A DNA stretch of 64,000 nt from Acidithiobacillus ferridurans (GCF_003966655.1 NZ_AP018795.1:1629501-1693500); one strand, 5' to 3'; shown: positions 9,572 to 19,552, counted from the stretch's first letter. Made by a program: numbers and translations. Notes: generated by a model not told the origin, from the sequence alone.

Positions 9572-10141
9572 ATGAAGTACAGGGAATCCCCTTTTACGTC
9601 CGGTAAAGGTGAATCAAAGCATTTAGCAACGGCGGGAGCGTGTATTTTCCTGTCGGCCTTTCTGATCAGCACTTCCGTGGATGCATCAACCATTTATCGC
9701 TGGGTGGGTGGCGGTGGCGTAGTCAGCTACGGTGAAACTCCGCCGCCGGGTGCCAAAGGCGTCGAACAGATTTCCGGGGCGCCACAGGTTTCGGCCAGTA
9801 CGCCGATGCCTGGGTCGGTGGTCGCCGGTGCCACTTCGACGCCGGAACCCGCCGTGCCCACGCCCGCCGCCCGGCCTGCGGCGAACCCGGCATTGAAGCG
9901 TCTGCAGGGGGAATTGCTCGCGGCGCGGCTGACCCTGATTCAGGCGACAAAAGACTATGAGCAGGGCAAGGCCATCCGCACCGGAAATGAGCGCAATTAT
10001 GCGCGCTACCTGGAGCGGGTAAACGGCCTGAAACAGGTGATGGATGCGGCGCAGTTGCGGGTATTGTTGCTGCAGCGGCAGATTCAGCAGGTGCAGAATG
10101 AAAACCCGGCGCCAGCGGCGTCAGCGCGCGCGGCGCATTAG
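9572..10141 (+). CDS. DUF4124-domain secreted protein
   Basis: A 189-residue exported protein of unknown role. The N-terminus has a hydrophobic segment ending near residue 37, followed at once by the DUF4124 pattern I-Y-R-W-V...G-V-V-S-Y-G-E-T-P-P-P-G-A-K. The middle is rich in Pro, Ala and Thr and looks unstructured. The last 90 residues are rich in Leu, Gln, Arg and Glu and probably form a coiled coil. DUF4124 proteins are common in the periplasm of proteobacteria. It sits alone between the glnA terminator and surE. Confidence 0.75.
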   Translation: MKYRESPFTSGKGESKHLATAGACIFLSAFLISTSVDASTIYRWVGGGGVVSYGETPPPGAKGVEQISGAPQVSASTPMPGSVVAGATSTPEPAVPTPAARPAANPALKRLQGELLAARLTLIQATKDYEQGKAIRTGNERNYARYLERVNGLKQVMDAAQLRVLLLQRQIQQVQNENPAPAASARAAH

Positions 10142-10241
10142 TCTGCGGGGAGTGGTGCGTGCGCGGAGGAGGATAGACCCGGAGGCGTATCGTAGCTTAC
10201 TATAACGCCAAAGTAGTCACTGCCTGCCTTTTGGAGACCTG

Positions 10242-10994
10242 ATGCCGCGTTTCTTGATTAGTAACGACGATGGTTATCTGGCACCGGGACTGGCGGCACT
10301 TGCGGAAGCGATAAAGCCTTTGGGCGATCTGGAAGTACTGGCGCCGGAGCAGGACCGGAGCGGCGCCAGCAACTCCCTCACCCTGGACCGGCCTCTGCGG
10401 ATGCGCACCGGGCTCAACGGATTTCACTATCTGATCGGCGGTACGCCTACCGACTGCGTTCACCTCGCAGTCACCGGAATTTTCGCGGAAACACCGGATA
10501 TGGTAATCTCGGGCATCAACCGGGGAGCCAACATGGGGGACGATGTGCTCTACTCAGGCACCGTGGCCGCAGCCACCGAGGGGCGTTTCCTGGGGCTGCC
10601 CGCCATGGCGGTTTCCTTGGCCGGGCGCGATTGCACCCACTTTTCGACTGCGGCGCGGGTCGCCGCCAAACTGGTGACCGGGGTGCTGAGTCACGCGCTG
10701 CCTGCCGATACCATCCTCAATGTGAACGTGCCGGATTTGCCCTACGATGAAATCCGTGGATTTGAAGTGACGCGCCTGGGGCGTCGCCACAAGAGCGACA
10801 TGGTGATACCGGCGGCGGATCCCCGCGGCGATCCCGTTTACTGGATTGGCCCTTCCGGGCGTGAAGCAGACGCCGGTCCCGGTACCGACTTTGACGCAGT
10901 GCGTCGCGGTTATGTTTCCATTACCCCGCTGGACCTGGATATGACCCGTTACAATTTTCTGGAGGGCTTGAGTCAATGGCTGCTTCGTTGCTAG
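10242..10994 (+). CDS. surE: 5'/3'-nucleotidase SurE
   Basis: Metal-dependent survival phosphatase that removes phosphate from nucleoside monophosphates. The 250-residue protein opens with the metal-binding S-N-D-D-G-Y motif (D8, D9) and carries the active-site loop [12 protein letters not shown] and the [10 protein letters not shown] motif. It overlaps pcm by 19 bases. The order surE-pcm-rpoS matches the classical stationary-phase cluster, with nlpD missing. Confidence 0.97.
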   Translation: MPRFLISNDDGYLAPGLAALAEAIKPLGDLEVLAPEQDRSGASNSLTLDRPLRMRTGLNGFHYLIGGTPTDCVHLAVTGIFAETPDMVISGINRGANMGDDVLYSGTVAAATEGRFLGLPAMAVSLAGRDCTHFSTAARVAAKLVTGVLSHALPADTILNVNVPDLPYDEIRGFEVTRLGRRHKSDMVIPAADPRGDPVYWIGPSGREADAGPGTDFDAVRRGYVSITPLDLDMTRYNFLEGLSQWLLRC

Positions 10995-11703
10995 CCCTGA
11001 GTCGTGAAGTCGGCATGATTTCCCCGCGCACGCGGGGAAGAATGGTGCTCCGTCTGCGCGCGGACGGCATCCGTGATGAGCGGGTGCTGGACGCGATGAA
11101 CCGGGTTCCGCGTCATCGCTTTGTCGCCCAGGCACTGGCGGGACGGGCCTATGAGCCGGTATCGCTGCCCATTGGTTACGGGCAGACCATCTCCCAGCCC
11201 TGGATGGTGGCGCGGATGATGGAAGCGATTCTGGAGGAGCGGGAGGAGGTCCCCGGCGAGTGCTGGAGATCGGTACAGGGTCTGCTTACCAGACCGCCGT
11301 GCTGGCGGAGCTAGGGGCGGAGGTCTTCAGTATCGAGCGTATCGGCCCGCTGCAAGAAAGGGCGACCGCATTGCTGGGCAGGCTGGGCTATCGCCAGGTG
11401 CATCTGCAGCATGGCGATGGCAGCGGCGGCTGGCCGGAAAAAGCCCCCTTTGACGCAATTGTCATTACCGCTGCCGTGCCCTGCGCACTGGCGCCCCTTT
11501 ACCGCCAGTTGTGCGCCGGAGGCAGTCTGGTAATGCCGGTGGAGGAGGGAGGGGGGCAGCATTTGCAGGTCAGTCATTGGGATGGTAACGCTGCGCGGGT
11601 GATCGCGCTGGGCAGTTGCCATTTTGTCCCCTTGCTAGCGGGTACCGTTTCTGTGGCCTCAGGAGAGTGTGCGGATGATAAACGCGATCGGAGACGAGGA
11701 TGA
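10976..11703 (+). pseudogene. pcm: Protein-L-isoaspartate O-methyltransferase, split by a frameshift
   Basis: Pcm methylates damaged isoaspartyl residues so that they can be repaired. The N-terminal half reads in one frame from ATG 10976 (R-H-R-F-V, then Y-G-Q-T-I-S-Q-P). The SAM-binding half ([16 protein letters not shown]) continues in the other frame from about 11258 to the stop at 11703. One base appears to be missing in the ccccggcgagtgctg stretch near 11250-11262; adding one base would restore P-G-R-V-L-E-I-G. No slippery site is seen. It is either a true inactivating frameshift or a sequence error. Both halves are otherwise well conserved, which suggests a recent event. The end overlaps rpoS. 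Confidence 0.85.
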
Positions 11704-12628
11704 GGACGGGGGGGGTCCAGATGCATCCCCGATATCGGAACAGGACGAGGATGCTCCGGAAAAGATCGATGGAGCGGAAGATTTCGGCGAGACGCCCGAC
11801 TGGGATGCCACCCGCTGTTATCTTCGGGAGATCGGACACAGCCCGCTGCTGACAGCGGAGCAGGAAGTGACCCTGGGGCGCCTGGTGCAGGCTGGCGATC
11901 AGGCTGCGCGTTGCACCATGATAGAGAGCAATCTCCGCCTGGTAGTAAAAGTGGCGCGACACTACCTCAACCGGGGCTTGCCACTTCTGGACCTGATCGA
12001 AGAGGGCAACCTCGGGCTGATCCGTGCGGTGGAGAAATTTGATCCGGAACGCGGCTTTCGCTTCTCTACCTATGCGACCTGGTGGATTCGTCAGAATATC
12101 GAGCGGGCGCTGATGAATCAGACTCGCACCATCCGCCTGCCCATTCACGTGATGAAGGAACTCAGCGCGGTGCTGCGCGTCACCCGCTGTCTTGCACAAA
12201 CTCTGCAGCGGGACCCGACGCCGGAAGAGGTGGCAGAAGCTTTGGATCGTTCCGTCGACGCGGTCCGCGATTGCCTGGAAATGGATGGCCGGGTGACAAG
12301 CCTGGATATGCCCTACGGCAGGGGGTCGGATCGTTCCCTGGCCGACCTGGTGGCAGACACCAACGCAGTAGGCGTGGAACAGCGGCTGGAGAACCAGAGT
12401 CTTTCCCGACAGGTGCACCATTGGATTGCGACCATGGCCGAAAAACATCGCCTCGTGCTGCTCTGGCGCTTCGGGCTGGACGGTACGGACGGGGCGACGT
12501 TGGAAGAGGTGGGCTCCCGCCTCGGCATTACCCGGGAGCGGGTGCGCCAGATTCAGGTGGAGGCGCTGCTGGTGTTGCGCCAGCGCATCGAAGCGGAAGG
12601 GTTGGCACCCGAGGGCCTGTTCGGTTGA
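11669..12628 (+). CDS. rpoS: RNA polymerase sigma factor RpoS (group 2 sigma-70)
   Basis: Directs RNA polymerase to stationary-phase and general stress promoters. The 319-residue length fits RpoS. An acidic N-terminal stretch precedes region 1.2 (D-A-T-R-C-Y-L-R-E-I-G). Region 2 has S-N-L-R-L-V-V-K-V-A and the -10 recognition helix Y-A-T-W-W-I-R-Q-N-I. Region 4 ends with the helix-turn-helix L-G-I-T-R-E-R-V-R-Q-I-Q. The surE-pcm neighbourhood supports RpoS over RpoD or RpoH. The start is GTG 11669 or ATG 11675; both are near an AGGAG. It overlaps the pcm end, so the two are probably cotranscribed. Confidence 0.93.
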   Translation: MRMINAIGDEDEDGGGPDASPISEQDEDAPEKIDGAEDFGETPDWDATRCYLREIGHSPLLTAEQEVTLGRLVQAGDQAARCTMIESNLRLVVKVARHYLNRGLPLLDLIEEGNLGLIRAVEKFDPERGFRFSTYATWWIRQNIERALMNQTRTIRLPIHVMKELSAVLRVTRCLAQTLQRDPTPEEVAEALDRSVDAVRDCLEMDGRVTSLDMPYGRGSDRSLADLVADTNAVGVEQRLENQSLSRQVHHWIATMAEKHRLVLLWRFGLDGTDGATLEEVGSRLGITRERVRQIQVEALLVLRQRIEAEGLAPEGLFG

Positions 12629-12650
12629 CGCCTGGCCGATTCCGCAGATT

Positions 12651-13025
12651 TCAGGCCACGGGCGGCAACAGCGCAGCGATGACCATGCGATCTTCGGCCA
12701 GCAGGATGTTGTAGGTGCGGCAGGCGGCGCTGGTGTCCATCACCTCCACCGCCAGTCCGGCGGTGCGCAGGGCGCGCAGCAACTCCAGCGGAAAATGCTG
12801 ATGCTTGCCGGTGCCCAGCAGCATGATATCGGGCCGGCGTGTCACGACCTCGTCAAAGTGCGAGAGTTCAAGGGCGTCGGCATGTTCCGGCCCCCAGGGA
12901 CTGTGCAGCCACTCGGCGCCGACCAGCAGCCCCTGTCCGTAATTTTCGCCGTGAATGACGATGCCCTGCGGCCCGTAGGCATGGATGACATTGCGATGGG
13001 TGTCGCGCTGCAGATGTAATTTCAT
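12651..13025 (-). CDS. Mth938-like (DUF498/NDUFAF3-type) protein
   Basis: A 124-residue protein of the Mth938 fold, distantly related to the mitochondrial complex I assembly factor NDUFAF3; the bacterial role is not known. It shows the family flow: an N-terminal strand, then I-V-I-H-G, then R-P-D-I-M-L-L-G-T-G-K, then G-L-A-V-E-V-M-D-T-S-A-A-C-R-T-Y-N. The ATG at 13025 is preceded by GGGGAAGA and starts the conserved strand, so the longer open frame to 13091 is not used. It is divergent from the aminotransferase gene 94 bases away. Confidence 0.82.
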   Translation of the reverse strand: MKLHLQRDTHRNVIHAYGPQGIVIHGENYGQGLLVGAEWLHSPWGPEHADALELSHFDEVVTRRPDIMLLGTGKHQHFPLELLRALRTAGLAVEVMDTSAACRTYNILLAEDRMVIAALLPPVA

Positions 13026-13119
13026 GAGATTCTTCCCCTGCGCGGATTGACAGGCCCGCGCCGCCTCTCTATTGTTCATCGGTTTCGGCATTCGCTACAA
13101 CCCTGAAGGCCCACGCCAC

Positions 13120-14301
13120 ATGAACAGTGACTTTGAACGTATCCGTCGTCTGCCCCCCTACGTGTTTAACATCGTTACGGACCTCAAGAATCAGGCCCGC
13201 AAGCGGGGCGAGGATATCATCGACTTTGGTATGGGGAACCCCGACCAGCCCACGCCGCAGTACATCGTCGATAAGCTCTGTGAAACGGCACAACGGGGTG
13301 ACACCCATCGCTACAGCGTGTCGCGCGGCATTCCCCGCCTGCGCCGCGCCATTACGACCTGGTATGAGCGCCGTTACGGTGTGCAGCTCGATCCCGAGTC
13401 CGAGGCCATCGTCACCATCGGTTCCAAGGAGGGCATCGCCCACCTGGCACTGGCGACCGTGGGCCCCGGCGATACGGTGCTGGTGCCCAGCCCGACTTAT
13501 CCCATCCACCCCTACGGTTTCGTGATAGCGGGCGCCGATGTGCGCCATGTGCCGATGCTACCGGGGGTGGATTTTTTCGAAGAACTGGAAAAAGCGGTCA
13601 GGGCGGCGTGGCCGAAGCCGAAGATGCTGGTGATCAACTTCCCCCACAATCCGACGGCGGCGGTCGTGGATCTGGACTTTTTCGCGCGGATCGTGGCGTT
13701 TGCCAAGGAACACCGTATTTGGGTGGTGCATGATCTGGCCTATGCGGATATCGTCTTTGATGGCTATAAAGCGCCGAGCTTTTTGCAGGTGCCAGGGGCC
13801 AAGGACGTGGGCGTCGAGTTCTTCACCCTTTCCAAGAGCTACAACATGCCCGGCTGGCGGGTGGGCTTTGCGGTGGGAAACCCGAAGCTGGTGGGCGCCC
13901 TGGCGCGGATGAAGAGTTATCTGGATTACGGCACCTTTACCCCCATTCAGGTGGCAGCCATCACCGCGTTGGAAGGGCCGCAGGACTGTGTTGAAGACAT
14001 CCGCCTGATGTACGAGCAGCGCCGCGACGTGCTCTGCGAGGGGCTGGACGCCGCGGGCTGGGCAGTCGACAAGCCCAAGGCGACCATGTTCGTCTGGGCG
14101 CGGATTCCCGAATCGCTGCGCAGGATGGGCTCGCTGGAATTCTCCAAGCTGGTACTGGACCGCGCCAAGGTGGCGGTAAGTCCGGGGATCGGTTTCGGTG
14201 ACCTGGGCGACGAATATGTGCGGTTCGGGCTGGTGGAGAATGAGCACCGTACCCGTCAGGCTATCCGCGGCATTAAACACCTGTTTCGTGAGGATCTGTA
14301 A
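13120..14301 (+). CDS. alaC: AlaC-like pyridoxal-phosphate aminotransferase
   Basis: Class I/II aminotransferase, 393 residues, most like the glutamate-pyruvate transaminase AlaC/YfdZ group. It has the N-terminal P-P-Y-V-F-N motif, the N-F-P-H-N-P-T-A segment that binds the cofactor ring, and the Schiff-base lysine in [13 protein letters not shown]. The ATG at 13120 gives the usual N-terminus; the frame is open back to 13072. Its stop overlaps the hom start (TAATG), so it is the first gene of an aspartate-family operon with hom and thrC, a common arrangement in beta- and gammaproteobacteria. Confidence 0.9.
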   Translation: MNSDFERIRRLPPYVFNIVTDLKNQARKRGEDIIDFGMGNPDQPTPQYIVDKLCETAQRGDTHRYSVSRGIPRLRRAITTWYERRYGVQLDPESEAIVTIGSKEGIAHLALATVGPGDTVLVPSPTYPIHPYGFVIAGADVRHVPMLPGVDFFEELEKAVRAAWPKPKMLVINFPHNPTAAVVDLDFFARIVAFAKEHRIWVVHDLAYADIVFDGYKAPSFLQVPGAKDVGVEFFTLSKSYNMPGWRVGFAVGNPKLVGALARMKSYLDYGTFTPIQVAAITALEGPQDCVEDIRLMYEQRRDVLCEGLDAAGWAVDKPKATMFVWARIPESLRRMGSLEFSKLVLDRAKVAVSPGIGFGDLGDEYVRFGLVENEHRTRQAIRGIKHLFREDL

Positions 14302-15623
14302 TGGCGGAGGATATGGCCCCGGTACGGATCGGTATTCTTGGCATGGGCACTGTCGGCCAGGGAACGGTGCGGGTGCTGGAGCGCAATGCCGAAGAAATCA
14401 CCCGTCGGGTCGGGCGGGAGCTACGGGTGGTCCATGCGGCGGCGCGTAATCCGGCGCGTTTGGAAGGATTGGGGCTGGATGCGCGGATCAGCAGCGATCC
14501 CTGGGCGGTGGTACGTGATCCCGAAGTGGATGTGATCGTCGAAGTGATGGGTGGGCAGGAACCTGCCCTGAGCCTGCTGCTGGCGGCTATCGCGGCGGGT
14601 AAACATGTGGTGACCGCCAACAAGGCCCTGCTGGCCGAGCATGGCAACGAGATTTTCGCGGCGGCGCAGGCGCAGGGGGTGATGGTTGCTTTCGAGGCGG
14701 CGGTGGCGGGTGCCATTCCCATCATCAAGGCGATCCGCGAGGGGCTGGCGGGCAACCGCATTCAGTGGCTGGCGGGCATTATCAACGGCACCAGCAACTA
14801 CATCCTCTCCCAGATGTTCCACGCAGGTTGGGACTTTCAGCAGGCCCTGGCTGAGGCGCAGCGGCTGGGTTATGCCGAGGCCGATCCGGGGCTGGATGTG
14901 GATGGCGGCGATGCCGCGCACAAGATTACCTTGATGGCGTCCATTGCTTTCGGTATTCCGGTGGATTTCGCCCATTGTCATGTGGAAGGCATCCGTGCGC
15001 TGGAACGGACCGATGTGGCCTATGCCGCCGATCTGGGCTATCGCATCAAGTTGCTGGGTATTGCGCGGCGCCGCGCGGATGGCGTCGAGTTGCGGGTACA
15101 TCCGACCCTGATTCCCCATAGCCATCTGCTGGCCAATGTGGAGGGACCCTTCAACGCGATTCTGGTGGAGAGCGATGCGGCGGGGCAGAGCCTTTATTAT
15201 GGACGCGGTGCGGGCGGCGATCCAACAGCCAGCGCCGTGGTGGCAGATTTGGTGGATGTGGCGCGGACCATGACCGCCGATCCCAGCAACCGGGTGCCCC
15301 ATCTCGCCTTCCAGCCCGATGCCATGAGTGCCTTGCCGCTGCTGCCCATGGCCGAGGTGGAGAGCGCTTACTATCTGCGCATCCACGCCCATAACCGTGC
15401 CGGTGTGCTGGCACAGGTGGCGACGATGTTGGCGGAATATGAGATTTCCATCGAAGCGTTGGTGCAGAAAGAGACGCCGGAGGCAGACAGTGTGCCCATC
15501 GTCCTGCTGCTGCACCGCTGCCGGGAGGGTGACCTGGAGCAGGCCATCGCCCGCATGGAAGCCCTGCCAGTGGTCGTTCAGCCCATACTGCGCCTGCGCG
15601 TCGAGAGTTTGGCGGAAGGGTGA
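14301..15623 (+). CDS. hom: Homoserine dehydrogenase
   Basis: NAD(P)H-dependent reduction of aspartate semialdehyde to homoserine, the branch step to threonine and methionine. At 440 residues it is the monofunctional long form. The N-terminal Rossmann motif is G-I-L-G-M-G-T-V-G-Q-G; the catalytic segment has A-A-V-A-G-A-I-P-I-I and G-I-I-N-G-T-S-N-Y-I-L. A C-terminal ACT domain (Y-Y-L-R-I-H-A-H-N-R-A-G-V-L-A) suggests feedback inhibition by threonine. Start overlaps the previous stop, and thrC follows 51 bases downstream. Confidence 0.97.
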   Translation: MAEDMAPVRIGILGMGTVGQGTVRVLERNAEEITRRVGRELRVVHAAARNPARLEGLGLDARISSDPWAVVRDPEVDVIVEVMGGQEPALSLLLAAIAAGKHVVTANKALLAEHGNEIFAAAQAQGVMVAFEAAVAGAIPIIKAIREGLAGNRIQWLAGIINGTSNYILSQMFHAGWDFQQALAEAQRLGYAEADPGLDVDGGDAAHKITLMASIAFGIPVDFAHCHVEGIRALERTDVAYAADLGYRIKLLGIARRRADGVELRVHPTLIPHSHLLANVEGPFNAILVESDAAGQSLYYGRGAGGDPTASAVVADLVDVARTMTADPSNRVPHLAFQPDAMSALPLLPMAEVESAYYLRIHAHNRAGVLAQVATMLAEYEISIEALVQKETPEADSVPIVLLLHRCREGDLEQAIARMEALPVVVQPILRLRVESLAEG

Positions 15624-15674
15624 TCCGGCAGCTACACCGAATTTTGGCATTTCATCTTAAATCAGGATAACTTC

Positions 15675-16805
15675 ATGACCCGTTATACCGGCATTATCGA
15701 CCATTACCGCGCCTTTCTGCCCCTGGCTCCCGAGACTCCGGCGGTGAGCTTGGGTGAGGGCAATACGCCGCTGATCGAATGCATCAATCTGCCCCGCCAG
15801 CTTGGTCTCGACATCCGCCTTTTCCTCAAATTCGAGGGCCTGAATCCCACCGGCTCCTTCAAGGACCGTGGTATGGCCATGGCGGTGACCAAGGCCAAGG
15901 AAGACGGCAGCGAAATGGTGATCTGCGCCTCCACCGGCAACACTTCGGCGGCAGCGGCGGCCTATGCGGCGCGGGCGGGAATGCGCGCCTTCGTAGTGAT
16001 CCCGGAAGGCAAGATTGCCCTCGGCAAGCTCTCTCAGGCGATGATGCATGGTGCCATGGTGTTGCAGATTCGTGGCAACTTCGATGTGGGCATGCAGATC
16101 GTCCAGGAAGTGGCGGCCAATGCACCGATCACCCTGGTGAATTCGGTGAACCCTTACCGCTTGCAGGGTCAGAAGACGGCGGCCTTCGAGATCATCGAAG
16201 CATTGGGTGAAGCGCCCGATTATCATGCCCTGCCGGTGGGTAATGCCGGCAATATCACCGCCCACTGGATGGGTTATTGTGAAGCCACCGACGGGCGGAC
16301 CGACAAGTCCCAGTCTTTGACCGCCTGCTGCAAGTTCTGTAATGGCACCTGTAGCTACGGTCACGGTAAGGTGGGAAAACGACCGAAGATGCTGGGTTTT
16401 CAGGCAGCAGGCAGTGCCCCCTTCATCGTCGGCCACTATGTGAAGGACCCCGAGACCATCGCCACGGCCATCCGTATCGGCCACCCCATGTCCTGGGATC
16501 AGGCGCATCGGGTGCAGGCGGAAAGCGGCGGTTGGTTTGGCGGGCATAGCGATGCCGAGATTCTGGAGGCGCAGCGCTGGCTGGCGCAATATGAGGGCGT
16601 TTTCTGCGAACCGGCCTCGGCGACTTCGGTGGCGGGGGTGGTTGCTGCGGCCCGCGCCGGAAAGATGGAAGCGGGCGCAACGGTAGTCTGTACCCTCACC
16701 GGGCATGGCCTGAAAGATCCCGATACCGCCATCGCTCAGGGTGGCGAAGTGTTCACCGTGGACGCCAGTCTGGAGGCGGTGCAGCGCGCCATCCTGGATC
16801 GCTGA
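15675..16805 (+). CDS. thrC: Threonine synthase with a cysteine-rich insert
   Basis: PLP enzyme that turns O-phosphohomoserine into threonine. Lys in G-S-F-K-D-R-G-M binds PLP; A-S-T-G-N-T-S-A-A and G-N-A-G-N-I-T hold the cofactor phosphate. At 376 residues it is about 20-25 longer than the usual short bacterial ThrC. The extra length lies in an insert at about residues 208-236, after G-N-A-G-N-I-T-A-H-W-M-G-Y. The insert has a C-C-x-x-C-x-x-x-C cluster plus one Cys shortly before. That spacing could bind a metal, but this is an inference. The stop overlaps the next gene by one base. Confidence 0.95.
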   Translation: MTRYTGIIDHYRAFLPLAPETPAVSLGEGNTPLIECINLPRQLGLDIRLFLKFEGLNPTGSFKDRGMAMAVTKAKEDGSEMVICASTGNTSAAAAAYAARAGMRAFVVIPEGKIALGKLSQAMMHGAMVLQIRGNFDVGMQIVQEVAANAPITLVNSVNPYRLQGQKTAAFEIIEALGEAPDYHALPVGNAGNITAHWMGYCEATDGRTDKSQSLTACCKFCNGTCSYGHGKVGKRPKMLGFQAAGSAPFIVGHYVKDPETIATAIRIGHPMSWDQAHRVQAESGGWFGGHSDAEILEAQRWLAQYEGVFCEPASATSVAGVVAAARAGKMEAGATVVCTLTGHGLKDPDTAIAQGGEVFTVDASLEAVQRAILDR

Positions 16806-17770
16806 TGGCGGATCTCTGCCTCTGGCTGTCGGGATTGCGCGGCGTGCCGGAGGATGACCTGGGCGCGGTGTTGCCGCGTTACTGGGGGCGTGGGCGGGCG
16901 GAGCGGTTGACGGCTGGCTCCTCTCTGGAGGTGGCGGGGCATTTGCTGGGTTTCGGGGGCTTGTTGCCCGCCGCGGCATTGCTTGCGGAGTCCGAGGGTA
17001 TAGCGACCGCAGGGCACTGGGTCATCGCCCTGGAGCCGGTGACGTTTCGCGGTCAGGCGGGGCGGGCGGTGTTACAGCCTCTGCCGGGTCTGGTTGAGGA
17101 CTCGGCAGAGGCGCTCTTCGCGGCGGCGGTGGCGCATATGGCGGATGCGCCCTGGACTCTGCGGCGCGGTGCCAGGCGCTGGTATGCGCTGGCCACCGCT
17201 ACGCCCGACCTGCACTGCCCCGATCCCGAACGAGTCTGGGGCCGCGAGCCCCTGGCCTTGCAAGTCACTGGTGCCGATGCCCGGCGCTGGAATGCCTTCC
17301 TCAATGAGTTGCAGATGCTCCTCGCCGCCCATCCCGTCAATCAGGATATCGATGCCAGCGGGCAGGACTCCTGGTGTCTGTTCTGGGCCTGGGGGGAGGG
17401 GCGATTGCCTTCTGTGCGGCCCATTCCGAAGTGGAAGATCGTGGCGGCGGAGGCCGACTATCTGCAGGCTGCGGCCGGCTGGCTCGGCCTGCCGCTATCC
17501 TATTCCAAAGTGTTGCAGGCCGCGACGGAACTGCCCGATGATCTGCTCTGGGTCTGGTCCGGGGCCTGGCTCTACCCGGATACGGCGAAATCCTTTGCGG
17601 CGCTGGTCCCGGCCCTGCGATCCCTGTGGCGGAGTGACGGGCGCCTGGAGTGCTTGACGGGTGTGCTCGCCAGCGGCGGTATAGAGCGCCTTACGCTTCG
17701 TCGTGCGGATCGCTGGCGCTTCTGGCGCAGACCGGCCCGGCCCGGCCATGCGCTGCCGGGAGTCTGGTAG
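16805..17770 (+). CDS. Conserved hypothetical protein of the recJ-upstream (RpfE/'phosphoglycerate mutase-like') family
   Basis: A 321-residue cytoplasmic protein. It resembles a family found next to recJ in betaproteobacteria and often labelled RpfE or phosphoglycerate-mutase-like without proof. The recognisable segment is L-N-E-L-Q-M-L-L-A-A-H-P-V-N, followed by W-C-L-F-W-A-W-G-E-G in the middle. I see no phosphatase, kinase or binding-site motif, so no function is assigned. It is coupled to both neighbours: its start overlaps the thrC stop, and recJ begins at the base after its stop. Confidence 0.7.
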   Translation: MADLCLWLSGLRGVPEDDLGAVLPRYWGRGRAERLTAGSSLEVAGHLLGFGGLLPAAALLAESEGIATAGHWVIALEPVTFRGQAGRAVLQPLPGLVEDSAEALFAAAVAHMADAPWTLRRGARRWYALATATPDLHCPDPERVWGREPLALQVTGADARRWNAFLNELQMLLAAHPVNQDIDASGQDSWCLFWAWGEGRLPSVRPIPKWKIVAAEADYLQAAAGWLGLPLSYSKVLQAATELPDDLLWVWSGAWLYPDTAKSFAALVPALRSLWRSDGRLECLTGVLASGGIERLTLRRADRWRFWRRPARPGHALPGVW

Positions 17771-19552
17771 ATGGCTGCGGAAGCCGTTCGTGTTGTCGAT
17801 CGTCCTGTGGCAGCGGCGATATTGCGCGCGGCTCTGGAACTCGGATACACCCCGCTCCAGGCCCGGATCATCGCCGGCAGATTGAGTGATGCGGATGTGG
17901 CGAAGCTGCCGGCTTTGCTGAATCTGCAGTTGAGTGGCCTCACCCCGCCCGACCTGCTCCCCGATATCGACATCGCTTCTGAATGTATCGTCTCCGCCAT
18001 AAAACAAGGGTTGCCCATCCTCCTGATTTCCGACTTCGATGCCGATGGCGCTTCGGCCCACGCGGTGCTGAAGTTTGCGTTCCGGGATTATTTCGGCGTC
18101 CCGGAAGCGCGGATTCACAGCTATATCGGACATCGTCTGCGCGATGGTTACGGCGTCACCGAAACCCTGACGGACCGCATCATCGCGGAGGCCCCCCACC
18201 CCGCTTTGATCATTACCGCGGATCAGGGGAGCACGGATCACGAACGGATCGCCCGGCTGCGGGATCATGGTTTTACCGTCATCGTCACGGATCATCACGG
18301 TGTGCCCGCGGATGGGCCGCCCCCTGCAGCCGTGGCTTGCGTAAACCCGGTGCGCGAGGATTCGGCGTTTCCCGATCCTTACATCGCGGGCGTGCAGGTG
18401 GCATGGCTGCTGTGCTGCGCGGTTCGCCAGCGATTGATTCAGGACGGCCATCTTCCCGTCAGTGCGCCAAAACTCGGCGCTCTTTTGGATCTGGTTGCCC
18501 TGGGAACCATGGCCGACTGCGTCAATCTGGCGCGATCCACCAATAACAAGGCGATTATCGCCCGCGGACTGGCGATCATGAACGCGCCGGCGGCGCGGCC
18601 CGCCTGGCAGGCACTGTATGTCGCCACGAATTGCAAAGGCCCCATTACCGCCGCTACCCTGGCATTCAGTTTTGCGCCCGTCATCAACGCCCGCGGACGC
18701 CTGGATTCGGCGCTGGGCAGTGTGGATCTGCTCATGAGTGATAGCGTCCCGGTGGCGGAAGGACTGGCGCTGCATTTTGTGGAGCACAACACCGAACGTA
18801 AGGCGGTCCAGTCGAACATGCTGCAACGAAGCGCAAAACAGGCGGTACAGCAGGTTCGGGATGGCGCGGCGGCGATTACGATCTTTGATCCCGAAGGCCA
18901 CGCGGGTGTCCACGGCATTTGTGCGGCGCGACTGGCGGAGTCCTTTGGCAGACCCGTCGCTTATTTCTCGCCCAAGGCCGAGGGCGAACATATCACCGCC
19001 TCGCTGAGAACCGTGCATGGCTTTCATGTGCGGGATGCCCTGGCGGAGATAGCCGGCCGTTATCCCGATGATTTCATCGCCTGGGGTGGACATGCCGGCG
19101 CCGGCGGGGTGACCTTGAAGCGCGATGGTCTGCGGCGCTTTGCGGAAGCGTGGGCCTCTATCGCCGCAAGCGCATTGCGTGACCAGAGGGCCGGTCCGGA
19201 GATTGTCACCGATGGTCCTCTGGAGGTGGCTCCCAGCTTCGCCGTTGTGGAAGAACTGGCGGTCCTGGAACCCTTTGGTCGCCAATGGGAGCACCCCGTT
19301 TTCAGAAGCCACGGCCGGATTGAACAGGTCCGCCCGGTAGGCGACGGCAGGCATCTGAAACTGGTCGTGAAAATAGATGCGACGGGCTACGACGCCATCT
19401 GGTTCGGCGCCGTGGAAAATGGCGTCTGCCCGGTCGAAGTCGGGCAGACGGTACTCATGGCTTACGAACTGGATGTGAATACATTCCGGGATACGACTAC
19501 CCTGCAATTGCGGATTCGGCATATGGCGCTGGTCGGCGACCAGCCGGTTTAG
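17771..19552 (+). CDS. recJ: Single-strand DNA exonuclease RecJ (DHH family)
   Basis: 5'-3' exonuclease on single-stranded DNA used in recombination and mismatch repair. The 593-residue protein has DHH-family motif I as S-D-F-D-A-D-G-A-S-A, a middle A-D-Q-G-S, and motif III D-H-H-G. The DHHA1 half has the G-G-H-A-G-A-G-G motif near residue 440 that binds the substrate. The rest is typical of RecJ in length and order. The ATG starts immediately after the upstream stop. Placement just before prfB and lysS matches betaproteobacterial recJ-prfB-lysS order. Confidence 0.92.
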   Translation: MAAEAVRVVDRPVAAAILRAALELGYTPLQARIIAGRLSDADVAKLPALLNLQLSGLTPPDLLPDIDIASECIVSAIKQGLPILLISDFDADGASAHAVLKFAFRDYFGVPEARIHSYIGHRLRDGYGVTETLTDRIIAEAPHPALIITADQGSTDHERIARLRDHGFTVIVTDHHGVPADGPPPAAVACVNPVREDSAFPDPYIAGVQVAWLLCCAVRQRLIQDGHLPVSAPKLGALLDLVALGTMADCVNLARSTNNKAIIARGLAIMNAPAARPAWQALYVATNCKGPITAATLAFSFAPVINARGRLDSALGSVDLLMSDSVPVAEGLALHFVEHNTERKAVQSNMLQRSAKQAVQQVRDGAAAITIFDPEGHAGVHGICAARLAESFGRPVAYFSPKAEGEHITASLRTVHGFHVRDALAEIAGRYPDDFIAWGGHAGAGGVTLKRDGLRRFAEAWASIAASALRDQRAGPEIVTDGPLEVAPSFAVVEELAVLEPFGRQWEHPVFRSHGRIEQVRPVGDGRHLKLVVKIDATGYDAIWFGAVENGVCPVEVGQTVLMAYELDVNTFRDTTTLQLRIRHMALVGDQPV

